The position numbers and the translations under genes were made by a program. The notes beneath the pieces were generated by a model. It did not search any database, was not told where the DNA came from, and was given only the letters and a program-made list of their open reading frames with translations. From positions 5,345-10,511 of the forward strand of contig CAJTKI010000056.1 of assembly GCA_910576875.1 (NCBI GenBank): a stretch of 5,167 nt of DNA, read 5' to 3'. Every line of letters begins with the position of its first letter. The first letter of the stretch is position 1. The stretch is from an uncultured Christensenella sp. Lineage in GTDB: Bacteria; Bacillota; Clostridia; Christensenellales; UBA3700. Positions 1-5,167 of this stretch are shown one piece after another.

Positions 1-2051
1 GTTTGACGCCGCTTGCGCTTGAACTGTTGCGCGATCTGGACAAGGACACCGTGCCGATGTCGCTCAACTTCGACGACTCGCTGGAAGAGCCGGATATTCT
101 GCCGGGCAGATACCCCAATCTGCTCGTCAACGGCGCGATGGGCATCGCGGTCGGTCTGGCGACGAACATTCCGCCGCACAATTTGGGCGAAGTCGTCGAC
201 GGCGTCGTCGCGTATATCGACAACAGTCGCATTACGCTCAAAGAAATGATGCAGTACATTCCCGCGCCGGACTTTCCGACGGGCGGGCTGATCGTGGAAT
301 CGCCCGAGATCGAGAAGAGTTACGAGACCGGCAAGGGCAGAATCGTCATGCGCGCCAAAGCGTGCGTCGAAAAGGACGGCGATAAAGAAGTCATCGCGAT
401 CACCGAGATCCCGTATCAGGTCAACAAGGCGGAATTGCTGCAAAAGATCAACGATTTGCGCGAGAGCAAGAAAGAGCTGTTCGGGTGCATTTCCGACATC
501 GTCGACGAGTCCGACCGTACCGGCATGCGCTGCGTGATCAAACTGCGCCGCGACAGCGACAGCGAAAAGGTGCTCAGCGCGTTGTACAAGCTGACCGATC
601 TGGAATGCGCCTTCAACGTCAATATCGTCGCGATCGCGAACGGCAAGCCCGAGCAGCTCGGCTTGTTGGCGATCATCAAATTCTACGTCGAGTATCAGCG
701 CACGATCATCTACAAGCGCAGCCAGTACGAATTGGCGGCGGCGAAGAAACGAGAGCATATCTTGCAAGGTCTCGTGATCGCCGTACACAACGTGCGCGAA
801 GTCGTCGAGATCGTCCTGAATTCCAAGACGTACAACGAGTCGAAAGACGCGTTGAGAATGAAATTCGATCTGTCCGAAAAGCAGGCGATCGCCGTGTTGG
901 ACATTCCGTTGAAGCGTCTGAACAAACTCGATATCGGCAAGATGGAAGAAGAGCTTGCCGCGCTGCGCGAGCGGATCGGCGAACTGGAATCCATCCTGTC
1001 GTCCAAGCGCAAGCAGCTCGCGATCGTGCGCAAAGAGCTGTTGGAGATCAAGAAAAAATACGCCGACCCCAGACGCTGCAAGATCGTCAGCGCACAGGAA
1101 GCGGCGGTCAAGAAAGTCGATCTGAACGCGAAGATCGAACGCAGCGGCTATCTCGTGCTTACGCACGGCGGAGCGTTGAAATTCCTGTCTTCGCGCGGCT
1201 ATCAGATGGCGAGCAAAAGCATCGAAAACTGTCAGGAGAACGATTTGGCGCGCCGCGTGATCGCGTGCGACAACAACGCCAACGTGATCGGCTTTACCGC
1301 CAAGGGCAACGCGGTCGTATTCAGCATCGATTCGCTCGAAGACGACAAGTGGAAGTCCAAGGGCGTCAATATCGCCAAGATCGCCAAAGTGGACAGCGAC
1401 GACGAGTTGATCGACATTTTGCGCGCGGACAGTCTGACGGGCAAAGAACTGTATCTGTACACGTCGTCCGGCATGGTCAAACGTTCGGCGGGCGAAGAGT
1501 ACCGCACCGATAAAAAGGCCGTGTATCCCGCGATCGTGCTCAAAGACGGCGATACGCTGCTCGGCGTGGAGGTAGTCGACGACGAATGCAAGTTTATCCT
1601 GTTCGTTTCCGACAGCGGCATGGCGCTCAACGCGCGCGCGGATATTCCGCAGCAAGGGCGCAAGGCGGGCGGCGTAAAGGGCATTATGCTCACGGGCAAG
1701 GATCGCGTCGTCTATGCGGCGCAGAACTTCGGCGCGGGCGAAATCGTCGTCGTCAACGAGACGGGCGCGGGCAGACGCGTGTTGTTGCCGTCGATCGAGC
1801 CGTGCAGACGGTTCTGCAAGGGCGTCAAGCTCAACGACGCGGACAAGCAGGGCGCGATGAGCTTTGTCGGCATCGTGACCGAACCGTACGATTTTGCGGT
1901 GATTTTGCCCAACGGCGAGACGATTTCGGTCAATACCGAAGAACTGCCGATCGAAAACAAGACCAACAAGGGCAAAAACGTGCTCAAAGCGCCTGCCAAC
2001 GGCACCGCCGCGCTGGTTGTCGCGAAGTGTCTGCCGCATCGGTTGATCTGA
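1..2051 (+). CDS. gyrA/parC: Type IIA DNA topoisomerase subunit A (GyrA/ParC family), 5'-truncated
   Basis: Breakage-reunion subunit of DNA gyrase or topoisomerase IV; with its ATPase partner (GyrB/ParE, not in the window) it passes one duplex through a double-strand break. The left edge cuts the gene. The first two bases fit the end of an Arg codon, giving R-L-T-P-L-A, which aligns with E. coli GyrA R126-L127, so the catalytic Tyr122 equivalent should lie about five residues upstream. The 682 visible residues show PNLLVNGAMGIAVG (38-51), ATNIPPHNLGEV (53-64), DFPTGG (90-95), EIPYQVNK (135-142) and DESDRTGMR (168-176). A charged coiled coil (about 312-353) ends the core, and a beta-pinwheel C-terminal domain (about 376-682) includes QGRKAGGVKGI (551-561). 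Full length would be about 808 residues, normal for the family. No GyrA-box (QRRGGKG-like) is visible after GY (399-400) where one is expected, and there is no acidic tail; this leans towards ParC, but gyrA cannot be excluded. The TGA stop lies 21 bp before a terminator. Confidence 0.95.
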   Translation, partial: LTPLALELLRDLDKDTVPMSLNFDDSLEEPDILPGRYPNLLVNGAMGIAVGLATNIPPHNLGEVVDGVVAYIDNSRITLKEMMQYIPAPDFPTGGLIVESPEIEKSYETGKGRIVMRAKACVEKDGDKEVIAITEIPYQVNKAELLQKINDLRESKKELFGCISDIVDESDRTGMRCVIKLRRDSDSEKVLSALYKLTDLECAFNVNIVAIANGKPEQLGLLAIIKFYVEYQRTIIYKRSQYELAAAKKREHILQGLVIAVHNVREVVEIVLNSKTYNESKDALRMKFDLSEKQAIAVLDIPLKRLNKLDIGKMEEELAALRERIGELESILSSKRKQLAIVRKELLEIKKKYADPRRCKIVSAQEAAVKKVDLNAKIERSGYLVLTHGGALKFLSSRGYQMASKSIENCQENDLARRVIACDNNANVIGFTAKGNAVVFSIDSLEDDKWKSKGVNIAKIAKVDSDDELIDILRADSLTGKELYLYTSSGMVKRSAGEEYRTDKKAVYPAIVLKDGDTLLGVEVVDDECKFILFVSDSGMALNARADIPQQGRKAGGVKGIMLTGKDRVVYAAQNFGAGEIVVVNETGAGRRVLLPSIEPCRRFCKGVKLNDADKQGAMSFVGIVTEPYDFAVILPNGETISVNTEELPIENKTNKGKNVLKAPANGTAALVVAKCLPHRLI

Positions 2052-2072
2052 TCGGCGCAATCCGAACAAACG

Positions 2073-2096
2073 GGCAGGGCGATCGCCCTGCCTTTT
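2073..2096 (+). terminator. Intrinsic terminator of the topoisomerase gene
   Basis: A perfect 8-bp stem (GGCAGGGC at 2073-2080 with GCCCTGCC at 2085-2092) closes a GATC loop and is followed at once by TTTT (2093-2096). It begins 21 bp after the TGA of the topoisomerase gene. The stem is strong and GC-rich but the T-tract is short, so termination is likely though perhaps not complete. Confidence 0.85.
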
Positions 2097-2271
2097 GCAT
2101 ATCCGATTCGCGCGTCGAACCTCGCGGGAAGGGGCGAATTCGCGCGTTGCGATGTCCGGACGATCTGCTGCGGCGGCGCGACGAAAGCGTCGACGATCGG
2201 AGAAAACCGCGACCAAACATGTCGCCCGAATACCGAACGACGTCCGGAAAGCGGACTTTTTGCGCGATTTG
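2097..2271. other. Non-coding spacer upstream of the DUF3592 operon
   Basis: This GC-rich stretch separates the topoisomerase terminator from the next promoter. Reading frames cross it on both strands, but they are Arg-rich, continue shadows of neighbouring genes, and have no ribosome binding site or recognisable family. A small hairpin (CGACG 2179-2183, AAAG loop, CGTCG 2188-2192) and two GTCCGGA words near 2154 and 2252 are the only structure I see. No tRNA or riboswitch is recognisable. Confidence 0.5.
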
Positions 2272-2301
2272 TTTGCATTTTCGGTCGAATTGCAATATAA
2301 T
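2272..2301 (+). promoter_or_regulatory. Probable sigma-70/sigma-A promoter for the DUF3592 operon
   Basis: A perfect TATAAT at 2296-2301 sits in an AT-rich island within GC-rich DNA, about 30 bp before the start of the next gene. The -35 element is weak: TTGCAT (2273-2278, 17-bp spacer) or TTTGCA (2272-2277, 18-bp spacer). With a start point near 2307-2309 the leader would be only about 25 nt. It follows a terminator, as expected for a new transcription unit. Confidence 0.65.
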
Positions 2302-2316
2302 ATAACCAATTCGGGA

Positions 2317-2323
2317 AGAGAGG
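2317..2323 (+). promoter_or_regulatory. Ribosome binding site deciding the TTG start at 2334
   Basis: AGAGAGG at 2317-2323 ends 10 nt before the TTG at 2334 and only 1 nt before an in-frame TTG at 2325. The spacing favours 2334 as the start. No in-frame ATG or GTG exists before the first membrane helix, so a TTG start is needed either way. Confidence 0.5.
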
Positions 2324-2333
2324 TTTGGCGGAA

Positions 2334-3341
2334 TTGAAAAAATTCGGTAAAATCGTAATTTTTGCTTTTGTCGGCTTGTGCATCGTTTACGGCATTGCGG
2401 TGATCGTGTATACGATCAAAAATTCCGAATCGGTTTTGGTCGGCATTATCAGTTGTTTTCCCATTGTGCTGATCGGCGGCGTGATGAGCATGATTCTGTT
2501 ATTTTCGGCGCTGGGAACTTGGGGGACCGTCATGCGAAAATTGGGACGCGGCGCCCAAGCGAAACAGTACGAAGGCGCGGTCAAACAGAGTGAAAGAGAA
2601 TACGAATCGGTCAAACGCGATCCGAAAACCAATTACGGCGCTTCGTCGCAATGGCAGTATCGGGCGAGCGGCGGGTATTTTACCAAAAAGCGGGTCTTGG
2701 CGAGCTTTATTATTTTGTGCGTGGGCGTCGTGCTGTTTTTGATTTTCTATGCGGTTTACGGCAACCAATGCAAAATCGCGTCCAATCCGAATTTTATCGA
2801 GACGACCGCAACCGTTCAGCCCGTCAGAGTGAAAGATACCGACGAGTATGCGATGTGTTATGTGTACTGGGTCTACGATGCCGAAACGGATACTAATCGC
2901 GGTTACGTTTTCGACGGCGGGCAAGCCAGCGGCGTAAACTTTCGGGAAGGCAAGACGATAACGATCTGCTACAACGTCCACAATCCCGAAATCGCACGGA
3001 CTAAGCCGAATCCGAATTTGGTGCTCGCCGTCGCGATTTTCGTAATAAGCGTCTGCGGCGTTTTGGCATTTCTCAATCTTGTGACCGCATCCGATTCGGT
3101 TGTGGCGATCGGCGCGGGGGCGGGGTTTTTCCTGTTTGCGTTCGGGATCAATATTCTCATTTCCCAATCGGCAGGGCTTACGTTGGCGGAGACGTTGTTT
3201 TGCGGACCGCTGATTTACGGCGCGAATTTGTTCGGCATGCTGGGAATCCTGTTTATGGCGTTCGGCGTGTTCGGCATTTTAAGACGGATATATTATCGAA
3301 TTTATTGGAGGAGAAACAGCGGCAATGAGAGAATCGGATAA
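2334..3341 (+). CDS. Six-helix membrane protein with DUF3592-like domain, unknown function
   Basis: About 335 residues, starting at TTG 2334 (TTG 2325 would add three). Hydrophobic segments lie at about residues 7-28, 34-60, 121-141, 228-250, 256-277 and 287-315. A basic, hydrophilic stretch (about 66-120) joins helices 2 and 3, and the C-terminal end RRIYYRIYWRR is strongly basic; by the positive-inside rule both ends are cytoplasmic. Between helices 3 and 4 (about 155-225) lies a beta-rich segment shaped like DUF3592: a TATVQPV opening strand, YVYWVYDAE, then REGKTITICYNVHNPEIA, matching the family's usual G-[DK]-x-[VI]-x-[IV]-x-Y-[ND]-P ending. This segment would face outwards. It is the first gene of an operon and its last 17 bp overlap the next gene, which has the same domain. 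No enzymatic motif is visible. The gene looks less GC-rich than the topoisomerase, partly because of its many Phe, Ile and Asn codons. Function is unknown. Confidence 0.85.
   Translation: MKKFGKIVIFAFVGLCIVYGIAVIVYTIKNSESVLVGIISCFPIVLIGGVMSMILLFSALGTWGTVMRKLGRGAQAKQYEGAVKQSEREYESVKRDPKTNYGASSQWQYRASGGYFTKKRVLASFIILCVGVVLFLIFYAVYGNQCKIASNPNFIETTATVQPVRVKDTDEYAMCYVYWVYDAETDTNRGYVFDGGQASGVNFREGKTITICYNVHNPEIARTKPNPNLVLAVAIFVISVCGVLAFLNLVTASDSVVAIGAGAGFFLFAFGINILISQSAGLTLAETLFCGPLIYGANLFGMLGILFMAFGVFGILRRIYYRIYWRRNSGNERIG
3307..3313 (+). promoter_or_regulatory. Strong Shine-Dalgarno inside the upstream gene
   Basis: GGAGGAG at 3307-3313 lies 11 nt before the ATG at 3325, within the last codons of the preceding gene. 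Ribosomes finishing the first gene (TAA at 3339-3341) pass over this site, so translation of the two genes is probably coupled. Confidence 0.8.
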
Positions 3342-3957
3342 CAGAGAGTATCGCAACGACGACGAGTTGTTCGACAGCAAATGGGATTCGGGATCGGATT
3401 CGGATTTGAATTTGGATTCCGATGCGGATTACGAAACGGACGAGCGCATGCAGGCGACGACGGACGAAATCGTTTATACCGAAAAACCCAAGTCGAACAG
3501 AGGCTCCAACATCATGGTCATGATCGCCATGTGCGTGTTTATGGCGATCGGGGTTTTCATGCTGTACATGGGTGTTTCGAGCGTGATCCGGCAGATGAGC
3601 TACGAGAAAGTAGACGCCGAAGTGATTTCGGTCCGGACGTATATCAGCAGGGACAGCGACGGCGATTCGACGTTGATGGCGGTGCCGACGTACGCGTATT
3701 ACGTGGACGGCGTGCGATACGAAGTCGAGAGCGATTCCGCCAGCAGCGCGAACATCGCGCCGATTGTCGGCGATATCGTTACGATCCGTTACAATCCCGC
3801 CGATCCTGCGGAGATCGTTTCTGCCGGATGGATATGCATTGTGTATTTCGTTTTCGGATTGGTGTTCGGCGGCGTCGGCTTGACCGTATTCGTCTGTACG
3901 CTGACGGGCAAAATGCAGTGGGAGCCTTCGCGCGGACGGCACAGACACAGATTCTGA
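3325..3957 (+). CDS. DUF3592 domain membrane protein with acidic N-terminus
   Basis: A 210-residue protein starting at ATG 3325, overlapping the upstream gene by 17 bp in the +1 frame. Residues 1-50 are very acidic and Ser/Asp-rich (DSGSDSDLNLDSDAD at 21-35), followed by a basic patch EKPKSNRG (53-60). Helix 1 spans about 63-86. The DUF3592 domain (about 93-165) carries the typical order: VDAEVISVRTY, a short loop, a VPTYAYYVDGVRYEVES strand pair, then VGDIVTIRYNPADPAEIV. Helix 2 spans about 168-191 and a basic tail RGRHRHRF ends the protein. Positive-inside reasoning puts both termini in the cytoplasm and the domain outside. This one-domain, two-helix layout is the common form of the family, whose biochemical role is not established. 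Overlap and shared domain suggest that it works with the upstream protein, perhaps as a complex; that is inference. Confidence 0.88.
   Translation: MRESDNREYRNDDELFDSKWDSGSDSDLNLDSDADYETDERMQATTDEIVYTEKPKSNRGSNIMVMIAMCVFMAIGVFMLYMGVSSVIRQMSYEKVDAEVISVRTYISRDSDGDSTLMAVPTYAYYVDGVRYEVESDSASSANIAPIVGDIVTIRYNPADPAEIVSAGWICIVYFVFGLVFGGVGLTVFVCTLTGKMQWEPSRGRHRHRF
3384..3430 (+). repeat. Degenerate GGATTC/GGATTT hexamer tract inside the DUF3592 gene
   Basis: The DNA coding for the acidic segment is built from repeated GGATTC, GGATCG, GGATTT and CGGATT words, giving Asp-Ser/Asp-Leu dipeptides. Such a tract could change length by slippage in 3- or 6-bp steps without breaking the frame. It is a low-complexity coding repeat, not a mobile element. 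Confidence 0.6.
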
Positions 3958-4013
3958 GCGATCGGAGCGATTCCGACGGCTGCGACACAGCGCAGAAGAT
4001 TTTGCGTCGAGCT

Positions 4014-4053
4014 TTGCCGCTTGACGGCAATGGGAAAGCGATATTCGTATCGC
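4014..4053 (+). other. Two small hairpins in the 3' UTR of the DUF3592 operon
   Basis: TTGCCG (4014-4019) pairs with CGGCAA (4025-4030) across a CTTGA loop. GCGATA (4038-4043) pairs with TATCGC (4048-4053) across a TTCG tetraloop. Both lie between the stop codon at 3957 and the terminator at 4076. They could stabilise the mRNA 3' end against exonucleases, or be chance palindromes. Neither has a T-tract, so neither is a terminator. Confidence 0.4.
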
Positions 4054-4075
4054 GATGGCAATCGTTTTCATACTG

Positions 4076-4109
4076 CAACGCCGAACGGATTCGTTCGGCG
4101 TTGTTTTTT
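4076..4109 (+). terminator. Strong intrinsic terminator of the DUF3592 operon
   Basis: A perfect 12-bp stem (CAACGCCGAACG at 4076-4087 with CGTTCGGCGTTG at 4092-4103) closes a GATT loop and is followed by six T residues (4104-4109). It begins 119 bp after the TGA of the second DUF3592 gene, giving an unusually long 3' UTR. No T-tract is present on the opposite side, so it acts on the plus strand only. Confidence 0.95.
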
Positions 4110-4167
4110 GCCGAATTGCGCGCGATGCGACATGCGGGAAAGGTTTGAAGACAGACAAAGCGTATCT

Positions 4168-4258
4168 GTCGCCGATGCAAGGCGCGTGCGCAGGGCGGCA
4201 CGCGAATCCGCATTTTAATCCGCAGTACGCGGCGCAGGATCGCTTTGGTGCACAACGG
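4168..4258 (-). pseudogene. Repeat copy A: apparent decayed duplicate of the cotransporter gene's 3' end
   Basis: This segment repeats 4343-4429 in the same orientation. A 24-bp perfect match (4168-4191 with 4343-4366) and a 15-bp perfect match (GGATCGCTTTGGTGC, 4237-4251 with 4408-4422) flank a diverged middle with small indels; by hand about 69 of some 90 positions agree. Read on the minus strand it ends PAPRTAD-TAA (stop at 4215-4217), against PAPHTAD-TGA in the intact gene, and the two stops align. One base is missing in copy A just before this, so the preceding RTKAI frame is broken. Weaker similarity may run outwards to TGCGGG at 4133 and CATGC at 4275. It has no complete domain and cannot encode a working protein. 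Alternatively it is one copy of an interspersed repeat that happens to overlap the gene end. Confidence 0.6.
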
Positions 4259-4319
4259 GGACGAAGTTGTTCCACATGCCGTCGGGCGGCGATTTTGCAA
4301 AAAGTATCTTGCGGGCAAT

Positions 4320-4352
4320 AAAAAACATCGGCGCGTGTAACCGTCGCCGATG
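4320..4352 (-). terminator. Intrinsic terminator of the Na/Pi cotransporter gene
   Basis: On the minus strand, CATCGGCG (4352-4345) pairs perfectly with CGCCGATG (4333-4326) across an 11-nt loop, followed by six T residues (4325-4320). The hairpin begins 32 nt beyond the gene's stop codon. Its promoter-proximal arm lies in the 24-bp sequence shared with repeat copy A, but the distal arm and T-tract are not conserved there, so copy A lacks a terminator. Confidence 0.85.
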
Positions 4353-4429
4353 CAAGGCGCGTGCGCGGGGTTGCGCGCGTGAATTCAATCCGCGGTGTGC
4401 GGTGCGGGGATCGCTTTGGTGCGCAACGG
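4343..4429 (-). repeat. Repeat copy B: 3' end and flank of the cotransporter gene
   Basis: Partner of the repeat at 4168-4258, offset by 171-175 bp. It covers the last codons of the cotransporter gene (RTKAIPAPHTAD), its TGA at 4385-4387 and about 42 bp of the 3' flank, including one arm of the terminator. The longest perfect block (24 bp) is in the non-coding part. Confidence 0.75.
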
Positions 4430-5167
4430 CGGATGCACGTAACCGTTCATGCTGTTGAAGACGTTGCGGAAGTGGTCGGCGATACGTTCCAGATTGCTGA
4501 TCAGAGACAGGAACACGCCTGCGGCTTCCGTCGTGCATACGCCGCCGGACAGACGGATGATATGATCTTTGGCAAGTTCTTCCTGATACGCGTCTACGCG
4601 ATCTTCGTACGTCTGGATCGCGTCTTTGAGCGAAATGTCGCGATTGGTAAACGCGGTGATCACGTGATCGTACAGTTTGTCGACCGCAAGTTTCATTTCG
4701 TCGACCTGCCGGATCGCCGCGTCGGAGAATGCCGTCTTGCCGGCGATCAGTTCCTGCGCGTATTCGATGATGTTTTCCGCATAGTCGCCGACGCGCTCGA
4801 TGTCGGAGATGACGTGGTAATACGATGCGATCTCGCGTTCGTTGATATAGGAAATCTGCATGGACGAGACGTTGACCAGATATTTGGTAATCTCGCTGTT
4901 CAGGAAGTCGATATTGCCTTCGCGTACGCGGAACTCTTCCGCTTTGGAGACGTCGAGCGTCGTAACCGCTTGCATGGACAGATCCAAGTTGGTCTTTGCC
5001 ATCGCCGCCATGCTGAGAATCTCTTTGCGCACCATCATGATCGCGATGGAAGGCGTCGCGAGAAAACGCGCGTCGATATAAGTGGTCTTGTATTTGGGCG
5101 CGGCGTCGGTGTCCGCAGTCGCCGCGGATGCGGGCAGTTGGACGGCGGCGGGTTTCTTTTCGCGTAT
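4385..5167 (-). CDS. Na/Pi cotransporter family protein, C-terminal PhoU-like domain, 5'-truncated
   Basis: The frame stays open to the right edge, so the true start is outside the window; ATG 5038 is internal. The 260 visible residues start with a Pro/Ala-rich linker (about 1-25) and then YIDARFLATPSIAI (30-43), which matches the segment joining the membrane transporter to its PhoU tail in NptA/YjbB-type proteins. A helical PhoU domain follows. It carries both copies of the family metal-site motif: DIERVGDYAENI (122-133) and NLERIADHFRNV (225-236), with RLSGGVCTTEAAG (205-217) before the second. In this family the N-terminal Na/Pi-cotransporter repeats move phosphate with sodium across the cytoplasmic membrane, and the cytoplasmic PhoU domain is thought to regulate them; those repeats would lie beyond the edge. 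The last residues (RTKAIPAPHTAD) extend past the usual PhoU end and fall inside a DNA repeat. A stand-alone PhoU protein is less likely because of the linker. The gene converges on the DUF3592 operon. Confidence 0.88.
   Translation of the reverse strand: MREKKPAAVQLPASAATADTDAAPKYKTTYIDARFLATPSIAIMMVRKEILSMAAMAKTNLDLSMQAVTTLDVSKAEEFRVREGNIDFLNSEITKYLVNVSSMQISYINEREIASYYHVISDIERVGDYAENIIEYAQELIAGKTAFSDAAIRQVDEMKLAVDKLYDHVITAFTNRDISLKDAIQTYEDRVDAYQEELAKDHIIRLSGGVCTTEAAGVFLSLISNLERIADHFRNVFNSMNGYVHPPLRTKAIPAPHTAD

Larger units (their letters stand above)
4110..4384. other. Convergent intergenic region without an intact gene
   Basis: This stretch lies between the plus-strand terminator and the stop of the minus-strand cotransporter gene. 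Open frames crossing it are Arg/Cys/His-rich, lack ribosome binding sites and match nothing I recognise. It holds one repeat copy that resembles the 3' end of the neighbouring gene and the minus-strand terminator at 4320-4352. GACAGA (4150-4155) can also pair with TCTGTC (4165-4170). Confidence 0.6.

Noticed and set aside
485..1513. Long plus-strand open frame inside the topoisomerase gene
   Set aside because: Arg/Gln-rich translation in a shifted frame of a clear GyrA/ParC coding region; no family features.
1712..2383. Minus-strand open frame spanning the topoisomerase 3' end and the spacer
   Set aside because: It crosses a terminator and a promoter on the other strand, has no ribosome binding site and no recognisable domain.
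4021..4049. TTGACG as a -35 box of a promoter inside the 3' UTR
   Set aside because: No acceptable -10 lies at 16-18 bp, it overlaps a hairpin arm, and no gene follows before the terminator.
3253..4275. Long minus-strand open frame (340 codons) opposite the second DUF3592 gene
   Set aside because: It is antisense to a recognisable gene, is very rich in Arg, His and Cys, lacks a ribosome binding site, and runs through a strong terminator. It is a by-product of codon use on the other strand.
4168..4429. CRISPR-like or transposon-end repeats
   Set aside because: There are only two copies, about 90 bp each, without regular spacers, terminal inverted repeats, a target-site duplication or a transposase.
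4215..4538. Minus-strand frame ending in PAPRTAD as a separate small gene
   Set aside because: Most of it is an out-of-frame reading of the cotransporter's PhoU end. Only the last part corresponds to the repeat copy, so it is better described as a degenerate duplicate.
4385..5038. Stand-alone PhoU protein starting at ATG 5038
   Set aside because: The frame is open to the window edge and the extra residues (YIDARFLATPSIAI plus linker) match the joint between membrane domain and PhoU tail in Na/Pi cotransporters.

Overview
The window reads as a chromosomal segment of a bacterium with fairly high GC content. Strong AGGAGG-like ribosome binding sites, a TTG start, clostridial-style topoisomerase motifs, DUF3592 membrane proteins and an NptA-type Na/Pi cotransporter with a PhoU tail together suggest an uncultured member of the Bacillota/Clostridia. 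That placement is inference; there is no rRNA or other phylogenetic marker to fix it.

Layout. Positions 1-2051 (+) hold most of the A subunit of a type IIA DNA topoisomerase (GyrA/ParC family). It is cut by the left edge just after the expected catalytic tyrosine and is closed by a clean intrinsic terminator at 2073-2096. A non-coding stretch of about 270 bp follows and ends in a plausible sigma-70-type promoter (about 2272-2301). This promoter should drive a two-gene operon: a six-helix membrane protein with a DUF3592-like extracytoplasmic domain (about 2334-3341) and a two-helix DUF3592 protein with a very acidic N-terminus (3325-3957). The two genes overlap by 17 bp. A 12-bp-stem intrinsic terminator at 4076-4109 ends this unit. 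On the minus strand, converging on it, is the C-terminal part of a Na/Pi cotransporter family protein (4385-5167, cut by the right edge), with its own minus-strand terminator at 4320-4352.

The 427 bp between the convergent genes has no credible intact gene. It holds both terminators, two small hairpins, and one copy of an imperfect direct repeat of about 90 bp. The other copy covers the last codons, stop and 3' flank of the cotransporter gene. In the upstream copy the stop codon and the last codons (PAP-R-TAD-stop against PAP-H-TAD-stop) are still recognisable, so it looks like a decayed duplicate of the gene's 3' end.

The three transcription units do not form an obvious pathway: one handles DNA topology, one is an uncharacterised envelope pair, and one concerns phosphate transport. 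I see no defence system, CRISPR array, insertion sequence, tRNA or rRNA. The most unusual items are the duplicated 3' end beside the cotransporter gene, the tandem non-identical DUF3592 pair, and the absence of a recognisable GyrA-box in the topoisomerase subunit.
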